6,258 nt of DNA from Pseudomonadota bacterium. Lineage in GTDB: Bacteria; Pseudomonadota; Alphaproteobacteria; UBA9655. The DNA is taken from the NCBI GenBank assembly GCA_021809225.1, contig JAKBAL010000137.1:1-6258 (forward strand), in the 5' to 3' direction. The notes under the pieces are model-generated. The model saw only the letters and a program-made list of their open reading frames with translations, had not been told where the DNA came from and made no database searches. A program made the position numbers and the translations under genes. Shown here piece after piece: positions 1-5,858 of this stretch. Positions within the stretch are counted from its first letter, which is position 1, and the number at the start of each line of letters is the position of its first letter.

Positions 1-1107
1 CCGATCTCAGGAGGATTCGCCGTATTCGCCATGTTCTTTGGAGCTGGTAATCTTGTTTTTCCTCTCCTTGCCGGCAAAATAACACATAGCGCTTTTCTTC
101 CTTCATTTGCCGGTCTTTCTCTAACAGGAATTATGGTTCCTTTCTTAGGTTTACTCGGAATTTTGCTCTATCAGGGGAGTTACCAGAATTTTTTTGATCG
201 TTTCGGGAAGGTAATAGCCTTTGTCCTTATTTCCTTTATGTTACTTCTGTTAGGTCCCTTTGGCGCTCTTCCTCGCTGTATTACAGTTGCTTTTGGAAGT
301 TTCTCAGTTTTAGCTCCATCTTTTCCCTTAAGCGGTTTCAGCCTTATAATGAGTGGGATCGTTTTTCTACTTTGCCTCAATAGAAATCAAATTGTTCCCC
401 TTCTTGGCGCCGTTTTAGCCCCGATCAAAATTTTGTCCGTTGGCTTTATTTTATTGTTTGGACTCCTTTTCGCTCATTCTCCTCAACCAAGCACCATGTC
501 TTCACTTGACGCTTTCCAAGATGGTGTTTTTCAAGGGTATCAAATGATGGACTTAATTGCGGCTTTCTTTTTTGCCACCGTTATTGCCCGTCATTTTCAG
601 CTAAAGTTTGTTGAAAACGAGGGAAACAAAAATCGATCTTTTATCTTACCTCTTTATGCGATGCTTCTGGGTTCAAGTCTTTTGCTTATTGTCTATATGG
701 CGCTTGTGTATTTAGGAGCAACCTTTTCCCAAGATCTTAGCAAGCACGCTCCTGAACAGTTTTTAAGTGTAATTGCCTATCTTACACTCGGAAACTTCGG
801 AGGTCGTCTTGTAACCATAGCCATTATTCTCTCTTGTCTTACAACCGTCATTGCGCTTACAACCGTTTTTACGGACTTTCTTTATGAACAACTCTTTAAA
901 AATCGTCTATCGCACACACTCTGCCTTAGCTTAACTATTGCCATAACATTTCTCATGTCCAATTTAGGGTTCAGCGGAATCGTCTCTTTCTTGACCCCCA
1001 TCTTATTTTATCTTTATCCGCTCTTGATTCTTTTAACGGTTATCAATATTGCAACGTGGGTATGGGCAAAACTTAGACCGATTAAAGTCAGAAGCTCTAA
1101 AACATAA
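1..1107 (+). CDS. brnQ: Branched-chain amino acid carrier, BrnQ/LIVCS family (5' end outside window)
   Basis: Secondary carrier of the inner membrane that takes up leucine, isoleucine and valine with a cation (family knowledge; LIVCS family, normally 12 helices). The frame is open from base 1, so the ATG at 31 is internal: the ten codons before it read PISGGFAVFA and continue into MFFGAGNLVFP, the conserved first-helix motif of BrnQ. By comparison with the family, roughly 15 N-terminal residues are missing. 368 codons are visible, nearly all hydrophobic helices. A second family-like stretch, FQGYQMMDLIAAFFF, lies at about residues 178-192 of the visible part. The protein ends in a short basic tail (KVRSSKT). 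No clear terminator follows. In a host-dependent bacterium such a carrier would import amino acids from the host; that role is inferred. The family is confident, the exact substrate less so. Confidence 0.88.
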   Translation, partial: PISGGFAVFAMFFGAGNLVFPLLAGKITHSAFLPSFAGLSLTGIMVPFLGLLGILLYQGSYQNFFDRFGKVIAFVLISFMLLLLGPFGALPRCITVAFGSFSVLAPSFPLSGFSLIMSGIVFLLCLNRNQIVPLLGAVLAPIKILSVGFILLFGLLFAHSPQPSTMSSLDAFQDGVFQGYQMMDLIAAFFFATVIARHFQLKFVENEGNKNRSFILPLYAMLLGSSLLLIVYMALVYLGATFSQDLSKHAPEQFLSVIAYLTLGNFGGRLVTIAIILSCLTTVIALTTVFTDFLYEQLFKNRLSHTLCLSLTIAITFLMSNLGFSGIVSFLTPILFYLYPLLILLTVINIATWVWAKLRPIKVRSSKT

Positions 1108-1471
1108 ATTGTTAAGCCAAACCACTTACCCTCCCTTACATTATCTGTGAGAAATCCTCATAATGGTTATCTTGAGTAACAGCTCTTCCTCGTAAAGCAG
1201 ATCGAATAGATAAGTGCTATCAATTAATAAGACTATCGCTTGCGTTTAAAAAAATCTTCTTGCACAAACGCAGAATAAGGAGAAACAACAAAAAAACCAG
1301 CAAGGGTCAACAAAACTTGTGGAAAGTGCTCTTCTAACGAAACATAAGGTCAAACCATAATTTCCCTTGCTTCAGCCTAAACTTTTGATTAAAAATATTG
1401 GGTTTTAATGAGAAACAAAATGAACTGGTAAGTTTTTTCAAAAAGACAAGCCATCACCAGAGGTCATTCAC
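1108..1471. other. Intergenic spacer, no convincing gene
   Basis: 364 bases between brnQ and the MFS gene. No plus-strand ORF of useful length. A weak interrupted hairpin lies at 1139-1165 (CATTA and TGAG pair with CTCA and TAATG, with a 4-base bulge) but has no T-run, so it is not called a terminator. On the minus strand a 38-codon open stretch (1349 to 1233) reads like membrane protein but has no ATG; it is treated under findings as a possible gene remnant. For the downstream gene, TTGCTT at 1367-1372 and TAAAAA at 1390-1395, 17 bases apart, are a weak promoter candidate only. Confidence 0.5.
1459..1464 (+). promoter_or_regulatory. Ribosome binding site of the MFS transporter
   Basis: AGAGGT sits seven bases before the ATG at 1472. 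It supports that ATG as the real start. Confidence 0.6.
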
Positions 1472-3037
1472 ATGCAAACCCTCACATCTTCTATTCCTCT
1501 TCGCTCTTGGATCATCCTTATTTCAATTGGGATGCTCATCTTTCTCTTAAATATTGATTATACAGCCGTAAACCTCACGCTTGTTCCTATTTCAGAAGAA
1601 ATCAGTGCCGATCTTAACAGTTTGCAATGGCTTTTAAGTGCATATGTGCTCGTCTGGGCCGCTTTTGTGATTCCAGCAGGCCGTATTGCGGACCATTATG
1701 GCAAACGCAACTCGCTGATCGCCGGACTGATCTTATTTATGGCAGGATCTTGTCTAACAGGTCTGGGGAGTTCCCTTGAAATCCTTATCTTAGGCCGAAT
1801 TCTTCAAGGCATTGGTGCGGCCGTTTTTTCGGCACCCGCCTGGGCCTTTGTTTTCACCACCATTGCCCCTGAAAAACAGGGTTTTGCCATGGGAGTCATC
1901 TTATCTTTTGCCGGATTTGGGCTTGCCGCAGGACCTACCCTTGCCGGATTAATCATTGAAGAACTCAGTTGGCGCTGGATTTTTTATATTAACATTCCTT
2001 TAGGGCTTATCGTCATTAGCACGCTTAGAATTTATGCTGAAAAAGACACTCTCCCCAAGATTCAGAACAAAATTGATTTTGTGGGGGCTCTTCTTTTAGG
2101 ATGTGGACTTTGCGTGTGCGTATTTTCTCTCAATCAAATTGAAGTATGGGGACTCGATAGTCTTCGCTTATGGAGCGTTATGCTCTTTGGAGCCTTACTC
2201 ATTGGATTGTATTTTATGCGAGATCGTAAGCTTAAAGTACGCATGATTCCTCCCCACCTTTTTCAAAACAAAGTCTACATGGGAGCTACTTTTGGTGAAT
2301 TTTTCATCACTATAAACTTTTCCATGGTTCTTGTTCTGATGGGCCTTTACCTGCAAAACACACTCCATTATTCAAGTTATGAAACAGGACTTATTTTTAT
2401 TTCAATGACCATCAGCATGGGTTTTTTATCCCCTATTGGTGGAAAAATGATTGATACCTTTGGCATTAAAACCCCTATGGTTTTTGGGGCTTTAACAACA
2501 GCTATTGGCGTCGGAATGCTCTCTTGCTTAAAGACAGACTCTTCCCTCTTTTATGTTATCACGGCTCTATTCATCGTCGGGACAGGGTTAGGAGCTTATT
2601 TTACAGCCTGTAGCACGGCAATGATGCGTGCCGTTCCCCAAGAAGACTTGAACGTTGCTTCTGGCGTTTTCATGATGTTTATGATGATTGGCAACACATT
2701 AAGTATTATTCTTTCTACCAGTTTTGTCGTTTTTTTTGGTCAAGCGCATCTTTTACAAAGCAGTCAAAAGCAGGAAATGCTCTTAACAGCTCAACAGCAT
2801 CAAGATCTTGTTAATATTATCTCTAAGGTTGAACATTCAGCGAGCCAGCTTAAAGACTTTCCTCCTGAACAAATTCCTCAGCTTTTAAGCTGGATCAACG
2901 AAGCTTTTGTCTATGGGCTTTCACTCAATATGATGTTCGGAACTCTTCTTGCCCTTATTGCAACTGGTTTGACGATCAAGTGCATTGGAAGCTTTAAAGC
3001 CCCTTCTTCTCAAAATCACACCCCAATTTCTTTATAG
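1472..3037 (+). CDS. MFS drug-efflux transporter, DHA2 (EmrB/QacA-like) family
   Basis: 521-residue inner-membrane antiporter, expected to export drugs or other toxic small molecules in exchange for protons (family knowledge). The length fits the 14-helix DHA2 group rather than 12-helix MFS carriers. Visible signatures: helix 1 NIDYTAVNLTLVPI (about residues 27-40, matching the LDxTIVNVALP-type motif with D29); motif A GRIADHYGKR at 70-79; motif B LGRILQGIGAAV at 107-118 (R109, G113); the antiporter motif C region GFGLAAGPTLAGLI at 148-161; then SWRWIFYINIPLG at 166-178, very typical of DHA2. A hydrophilic segment at about 425-470 precedes the last helix, as in EmrB. No membrane-fusion partner (EmrA-like) or regulator gene is next to it, so it is either a single-component pump or works with a partner encoded elsewhere. 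The substrate cannot be read from the sequence. Confidence 0.9.
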   Translation: MQTLTSSIPLRSWIILISIGMLIFLLNIDYTAVNLTLVPISEEISADLNSLQWLLSAYVLVWAAFVIPAGRIADHYGKRNSLIAGLILFMAGSCLTGLGSSLEILILGRILQGIGAAVFSAPAWAFVFTTIAPEKQGFAMGVILSFAGFGLAAGPTLAGLIIEELSWRWIFYINIPLGLIVISTLRIYAEKDTLPKIQNKIDFVGALLLGCGLCVCVFSLNQIEVWGLDSLRLWSVMLFGALLIGLYFMRDRKLKVRMIPPHLFQNKVYMGATFGEFFITINFSMVLVLMGLYLQNTLHYSSYETGLIFISMTISMGFLSPIGGKMIDTFGIKTPMVFGALTTAIGVGMLSCLKTDSSLFYVITALFIVGTGLGAYFTACSTAMMRAVPQEDLNVASGVFMMFMMIGNTLSIILSTSFVVFFGQAHLLQSSQKQEMLLTAQQHQDLVNIISKVEHSASQLKDFPPEQIPQLLSWINEAFVYGLSLNMMFGTLLALIATGLTIKCIGSFKAPSSQNHTPISL

Positions 3038-3075
3038 AAAAGCAAGTCACTGCCAAGTTTTTCAGCAGTGACTTG
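3034..3075 (-). terminator. Hairpin terminator between convergent genes, oriented for the lipoprotein
   Basis: CAAGTCACTGC (3043-3053) pairs perfectly with GCAGTGACTTG (3065-3075), an 11-bp stem with an 11-base loop. Read on the minus strand, the stem starts 10 bases after the lipoprotein stop codon and is followed by CTTTTCTAT, a T-rich tail typical of intrinsic termination. On the plus strand it is followed by TGGATAG, with no T-run, so termination of the MFS transcript here would be weaker. Confidence 0.75.
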
Positions 3076-3085
3076 TGGATAGTAA

Positions 3086-3391
3086 TTACCGGTGACCGCC
3101 ACCGTGTCCACCACCAGCGTGTCCACCACCAACGTGTCCACCGTGGACATTACTGTGGTGGCCGTGGAAATTATCTCCATTGTGGTGATAATGATGGTGA
3201 TAAACGTTATTACCGCCCCAGTAGCCACCACCCCAGCCGCCATCCCAGCCAAAGCCAGGTCCTGCACCATAATCGTAATAGCCACCATCATAAGGAGCTC
3301 CACCAAATAATCCACCATCATCGTATCCAACAGTGGTGCATCCGCCTAGCCCCAGCAATGCTATTGTGCTTAATAAGTAAACTTTTTTCAT
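3086..3391 (-). CDS. Small Gly/Tyr/His-rich lipoprotein
   Basis: 101-residue predicted lipoprotein of unknown function. The start is the ATG at 3391-3389: GGGAG (3404-3400) lies eight bases upstream, whereas an in-frame TTG two codons earlier would be only two bases from that site. The N-terminus MKKVYLLSTIALLGLGGC is a lipoprotein signal with lipobox LGGC and lipidated Cys18; Thr at +2 suggests the outer membrane (inference from the usual sorting rule). Residues 19-62 are rich in Gly, Tyr, Trp and Asp. Residues 63-101 hold 13 histidines, first as YHHHYHH, then as a GGGHx repeat to the end. This suggests metal binding or a surface-exposed flexible tail, but no enzyme motif is visible. It is convergent with the MFS gene and has its own terminator. 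Plus-strand frames through this region are antisense shadows of the repeats. Confidence 0.8.
   Translation of the reverse strand: MKKVYLLSTIALLGLGGCTTVGYDDGGLFGGAPYDGGYYDYGAGPGFGWDGGWGGGYWGGNNVYHHHYHHNGDNFHGHHSNVHGGHVGGGHAGGGHGGGHR
3103..3142 (-). repeat. 15-base tandem repeat inside the lipoprotein gene
   Basis: On the plus strand CGTGTCCACCACCAG (3103-3117) is followed by CGTGTCCACCACCAA (3118-3132) and the first ten bases of a third unit (3133-3142). Each unit encodes five residues (GGGHA/GGGHV type) on the minus strand, so change in copy number keeps the frame and alters the length of the His-rich tail. Confidence 0.85.
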
Positions 3392-3399
3392 CTTCAATT

Positions 3400-3404
3400 C
3401 TCCC
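3400..3404 (-). promoter_or_regulatory. Ribosome binding site deciding the lipoprotein start
   Basis: Minus-strand GGGAG, eight bases before the ATG at 3391-3389. It favours this ATG over the in-frame TTG at 3397-3395. A TATTAT at 3437-3432 could be a -10 box but has no matching -35. Confidence 0.6.
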
Positions 3405-3861
3405 TTATAAGAGTGTTAATTAATGGTGATGATAATAGACCACAACCATCGACACTTTGCCCGTTCTCCAACCCTTCAAGTAGGGCAGAAGTAAGGCTTG
3501 TAATGATTCTCTTCAAAAAAAGAGAATCCAGCTTTCCTCACTGCCAACAATCTTGTTATGAAAGAGCATTGTCTTCCTTCATAAAAGCTATGGCACTTTG
3601 TATTTTGAATTCTTTCAGAATCTTCTTAAAAATTTATTAAAACTATTTTTTATTTTTTTCTCACACATAATTTTTGTTTAAAGAATAACATCCTGTCATT
3701 TAAAAGTGTTAAGATTACAGAAACAAAATAAGAAAATATCTTTGCCCCTCTCCCTCTTACACCTTTCCCTCTCCTAGAAAAAAATTGTTCTCCATTTCTA
3801 TTAAATTAAGGAATAAACCGTTAAATTTTAGAAGTTAGAAAAGGCAAAAACATTTAAATTT
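3405..3861. other. Long AT-rich spacer without a convincing gene
   Basis: Between the divergent lipoprotein and four-cysteine genes. The one plus-strand open frame of some length (3413-3640) has no ribosome site, runs through a palindromic repeat and has an unlikely composition, so it is not called. The stretch holds a 9-bp palindrome (3505-3528), a weaker 7-bp inverted repeat (TTATGAA 3556-3562 with TTCATAA 3578-3584), T-rich runs at about 3640-3680 and a pyrimidine-rich tract (3740-3776). No clear promoter pair was found. Confidence 0.5.
3505..3528. repeat. Palindromic repeat element, 9-bp perfect stem
   Basis: GATTCTCTT (3505-3513) pairs with AAGAGAATC (3520-3528) around a 6-base loop. 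There is no T-run on either side, which argues against a terminator. On the minus strand the context is CTGGATTCTC, the stem, then GAGAATCATTAC. This resembles the CTGGATTCCC…GGGAATGAC palindromes dispersed in many proteobacterial genomes. Membership is inferred from resemblance only. Confidence 0.5.
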
Positions 3862-3867
3862 AGGGAG
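3862..3867 (+). promoter_or_regulatory. Ribosome binding site of the four-cysteine protein
   Basis: AGGGAG, seven bases before the ATG at 3875. The homologous position before the downstream pseudogene reads AAAGAG, a weakened version. Confidence 0.65.
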
Positions 3868-3874
3868 ACTTGCC

Positions 3875-4135
3875 ATGAAAAAATTTTGTCTCATTAGCTT
3901 ATATATCTTTTGCACATTCCTTACGGTGCCTATTGCACAAGCTAAAGATTGTTTAAAATTTTTGGAAGAGCAACCTGATTCCTTCGCGAATGGTGATGCT
4001 GGTTGCGTATATAAGTGGCAACATAACAATCGCTTAGCTTATCCTTTATTCTTCAAAGTAGATTCAGCGAAGGGATGTGGGTTTACTAATATAAACTTAA
4101 ATGGAGATTACAAATCTAAACGACAATGTGATTAA
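3875..4135 (+). CDS. Small secreted four-cysteine protein, unknown function
   Basis: 86 residues. I do not recognise the family. The N-terminus MKKFCLISLYIFCTFLTVPIAQA is a signal peptide with a good signal-peptidase I site (AQA, then KDC), leaving a mature protein of 63 residues with exactly four cysteines (26, 44, 68, 85 of the precursor), consistent with two disulfides in the periplasm or outside the cell. The start is supported by AGGGAG upstream. A broken tandem paralogue follows 149 bases downstream. Both share DCLKF-x-EE, an AGCxY-type second-cysteine region, KGC at the third cysteine and a C-terminal CD, so these are the family's constrained positions. dsbB lies about 1.2 kb downstream on the same strand, but behind a separate promoter candidate, so any link to DsbB-driven folding is only suggestive. 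It could be an envelope protein, inhibitor or host-directed factor; nothing seen separates these. Confidence 0.75.
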   Translation: MKKFCLISLYIFCTFLTVPIAQAKDCLKFLEEQPDSFANGDAGCVYKWQHNNRLAYPLFFKVDSAKGCGFTNINLNGDYKSKRQCD

Positions 4136-4228
4136 GTTGAAGGCTAATCTGTTCTTATCTATTCTTACAAAAGATGATTACCCCATATTTATAATAAATC
4201 AACAAATAATTGTTAATTTAAAGAAGAA

Positions 4229-4257
4229 TAAAAAAATAAAAAATAAAAAATAAAAAA
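4229..4257. repeat. A-rich 7-base tandem repeat
   Basis: One TAAAAAAA followed by three perfect TAAAAAA units, ending 27 bases before the pseudogene's start codon. Such a run is prone to slippage and could change promoter spacing. The corresponding place before the intact copy has only a loosely A-rich sequence. Confidence 0.7.
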
Positions 4258-4284
4258 CAATTTAATAATTTAAAGAGACACACC

Positions 4285-4523
4285 ATGAAAAAATGAGCCT
4301 TATGAGTTTGTGTACACTTTGCACGTTCGCTGCTGTGCAAACGGCATAAGCCGAAGATTGTTTAAAATTTGTGGAAGAGTATGAACATGCCTACACGGAT
4401 GGAAGTGCTGGTTGTTTGTATAACATGGATACTGGACTCCCAAAAAAGGATCAATCAAAAGGCTGTGAAGTTGATAATTTAATATTACATGGAGAATTTC
4501 TAGATAAGAAAGAATGCGATTAA
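4285..4523 (+). pseudogene. Broken tandem copy of the four-cysteine secreted protein
   Basis: Paralogue of the gene at 3875. From the ATG at 4285 the frame stops at once (ATG AAA AAA TGA). Shifting by one base in the A-run gives MKKMSLMSLCTLCTFAAVQTA, a signal peptide aligned residue for residue with the intact copy. The next codon is TAA (4347-4349) where the intact copy has CAA of AQA; then AEDCLKFVEEYEH and so on to ECD and the TAA at 4521-4523. One lost A plus one C-to-T change therefore explain the damage. The mature part keeps all four cysteines with the same 1-2 and 3-4 spacing; the central loop is seven residues shorter. The mature domains match at only about 40-50% of positions in the conserved ends, so the duplication is old while the inactivation looks recent. 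Similarity also continues about 30 bases past the stop (TTGA, then TCTGT/CTTATCTA). Confidence 0.85.
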
Positions 4524-4694
4524 ATTGAGCTTCAGTCTGTCTTATCTACGATTAGACATCACTGCGAATGACCTGACCTCGCCGGTTTTCGACAGGATTA
4601 TTCAGTGCTTAGTCAACAAAAATCCAAAAAGCGCTAAGCTTTCAAAGGAAGTACTCTTCCCTCATTTTGGCAGTCAAGGCTATTTTAATTGAAT

Positions 4695-4703
4695 TTATCC
4701 ACA
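4695..4703 (+). promoter_or_regulatory. Perfect DnaA-box match upstream of the yqaA-dsbB-coq7 operon
   Basis: TTATCCACA is the exact consensus DnaA box. It lies 20 bases upstream of the TATAAT at 4724, where a bound protein could affect RNA polymerase. There is only one clear box and no AT-rich unwinding array, so this is not called an origin. A single 9-base match can occur by chance. Confidence 0.35.
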
Positions 4704-4723
4704 GGTTATGTTAAGGCTTTCAT

Positions 4724-4729
4724 TATAAT
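4724..4729 (+). promoter_or_regulatory. Candidate -10 box of the yqaA-dsbB-coq7 operon
   Basis: Perfect TATAAT placed so that transcription would begin around 4736, just before the AAGAGAG ribosome site at 4737-4743. No good -35 hexamer is found 16-18 bases upstream (ACAGGT region), so the promoter may need an activator. Confidence 0.4.
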
Positions 4730-4748
4730 TTTAGTCAAGAGAGTCTTA

Positions 4749-5330
4749 ATGTTACAACGTATCTATAATTGGATTTTAAGTTTTGCAAATCATCCTTATG
4801 CTATTTGGATTTTAGGGGCTGTTTCATTTGCAGAAAGTTCCTTTTTTCCCATTCCTCCCGACCCTCTTTATATCGCCATGCTACTTAGCCGCAAAAACCA
4901 AACGTGGACACTCGCCTGGGTTTGTACCATTACATCTGTTGTGGGTGGGTGGCTTGGATATGCTATTGGCTATGGTCTTTATGAAACCCTGGGGGAATTC
5001 ATTCTTCAAACCTACGGCCTACAAGGAGCCTTTGATAAGTTTCAAGATAGCTTCAACGAATGGGGTTTTTGGATCGTCGCCCTCAAGGGCCTCACCCCTA
5101 TCCCTTTTAAAGTCGTAACTATTGCTTGTGGCGTGACGGGACTTGACTTTACATCTTTCACAATTGCGTCCTTTATTGCTCGAGGATTCCGATTTTTTAC
5201 GTTAGCCCTTTTATTTTGGTATTTTGGTCCCTCTATTAAAGATTATATTGAGAAAAACCTTACCTTTGTAACACTCGCTTCTTTTGCAGCTCTTTTAGGT
5301 GGATTTGCTGTCATTTATGCTTTAGGCTAG
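4749..5330 (+). CDS. yqaA: YqaA/DedA-like membrane protein (SNARE-associated/VTT domain)
   Basis: 193-residue inner-membrane protein of the DedA-related YqaA group. DedA relatives support membrane homeostasis and some act in lipid-carrier recycling; the exact role of YqaA proteins is not settled. I chose the ATG at 4749, five bases after AAGAGAG. An upstream in-frame TTG at 4689 would add 20 residues, would start before the promoter candidate and has no ribosome site. Family marks: FAESSFFPIPPD at 27-38 (E29 and the PIPPD turn entering the membrane), GGWLGYAIGYG at 66-76, TPIPFK at 116-121 followed by the ACG turn, and ARGFRF at 144-149, the basic DedA-type motif. Several hydrophobic helices follow. 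dsbB starts 21 bases downstream, so the two are almost surely co-transcribed. Confidence 0.85.
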   Translation: MLQRIYNWILSFANHPYAIWILGAVSFAESSFFPIPPDPLYIAMLLSRKNQTWTLAWVCTITSVVGGWLGYAIGYGLYETLGEFILQTYGLQGAFDKFQDSFNEWGFWIVALKGLTPIPFKVVTIACGVTGLDFTSFTIASFIARGFRFFTLALLFWYFGPSIKDYIEKNLTFVTLASFAALLGGFAVIYALG

Positions 5331-5338
5331 TGCATAAA

Positions 5339-5346
5339 AAGGGAGG
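5339..5346 (+). promoter_or_regulatory. Strong ribosome binding site of dsbB
   Basis: AAGGGAGG, five bases before the ATG at 5352. It is the strongest such site in the window. Confidence 0.65.
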
Positions 5347-5351
5347 GTTTT

Positions 5352-5858
5352 ATGTGCTTTAAATATCTTAAAAAGGTATCATCGCAAAAGGTGCTCATGA
5401 TAATTTTACTTATTTCTGCCGTCATTTTAGCCTTGGCTTATATCATGGAACATTTTTTTGATATTCATCCCTGCCAAATGTGCCTTTATGAAAGAAATGT
5501 TTTCATAGGAACAGCGGGGATAGCCTTTGTAAGTCTTATTTCACTTCCCGAACATTCTAAATATTATGCCATTGTGGCGCTAGGATTTATCTTTATGGGG
5601 GGAGCTTTTCTTGCTGGGTATCATGTCGCCATCCAACAACATTGGATCGCTTTGCCCGCTTTTTGCTCATCTACTGACTTGAGTTCCCTTGACTCTGTTC
5701 AAGCTTTAAAAGAACAGCTTTTGCAAACACCTTTTGTCCGCTGCGATCAGGTAACATGGAGCTTCCTTGGACTGTCTCTTGCCGCTTATAATGCTCTTAT
5801 TTGCCTGTTTACGAGCCTCTTGTGTTGGAAATGGGTTTGTAAACATAAATATACATGA
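5352..5858 (+). CDS. dsbB: Disulfide bond formation protein DsbB
   Basis: 168-residue inner-membrane quinone reductase that reoxidises the periplasmic thiol oxidase DsbA and passes the electrons to ubiquinone (family knowledge). All four functional cysteines are visible: the CxxC pair C41/C44 in HPCQMCLYER, whose conserved E47-R48 follows, and the second pair C105 (AFCSS) and C131 (VRCDQVTW). The motif RCDQVTWSFLGLSLAAYN at 130-147 is a close match to the family signature. Four hydrophobic helices and a normal length indicate a complete, active protein. The gene sits 21 bases after the YqaA-like gene, and its stop codon overlaps the coq7 start. A DsbA gene is not in the window. Confidence 0.95.
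   Translation: MCFKYLKKVSSQKVLMIILLISAVILALAYIMEHFFDIHPCQMCLYERNVFIGTAGIAFVSLISLPEHSKYYAIVALGFIFMGGAFLAGYHVAIQQHWIALPAFCSSTDLSSLDSVQALKEQLLQTPFVRCDQVTWSFLGLSLAAYNALICLFTSLLCWKWVCKHKYT

Larger units (their letters stand above)
4524..4748. other. Spacer before the operon, possible decayed coding sequence
   Basis: Apart from the DnaA box and -10 box, this holds a 55-codon open stretch (4525-4692, TTG start only) with no good ribosome site, and a weak inverted repeat (GCTTAG 4607-4612, CTAAGC 4634-4639). The section around 4563-4595 is more GC-rich than its surroundings. No gene is called. Confidence 0.4.

Noticed and set aside
180..380. Minus-strand open frame inside brnQ
   Set aside because: Lies entirely within the well-supported carrier gene and shows no domain.
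3073..3423. Plus-strand open frame rich in VHHQR repeats, and other frames over the lipoprotein
   Set aside because: Antisense shadow of the GGGHx-coding repeats. The minus-strand frame has a ribosome site, lipoprotein signal and terminator.
3505..3528. Intrinsic terminator
   Set aside because: The stem is perfect but AT-rich, and no T-run follows on either strand.
3413..3640. 75-codon plus-strand open frame
   Set aside because: No ribosome site, crosses the palindromic repeat, no recognisable domain and unlikely composition.
4689..4748. N-terminal extension of the YqaA-like protein from a TTG
   Set aside because: No ribosome site, lies upstream of the -10 candidate, and the ATG at 4749 has a well-placed site and a family-typical start.
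4524..4748. Replication origin suggested by the DnaA box
   Set aside because: Only one clear box, no AT-rich unwinding repeats and no neighbouring replication or partition genes.
4828..5118. Second plus-strand frame inside the YqaA-like gene
   Set aside because: Out-of-frame shadow; the other frame carries the family motifs.
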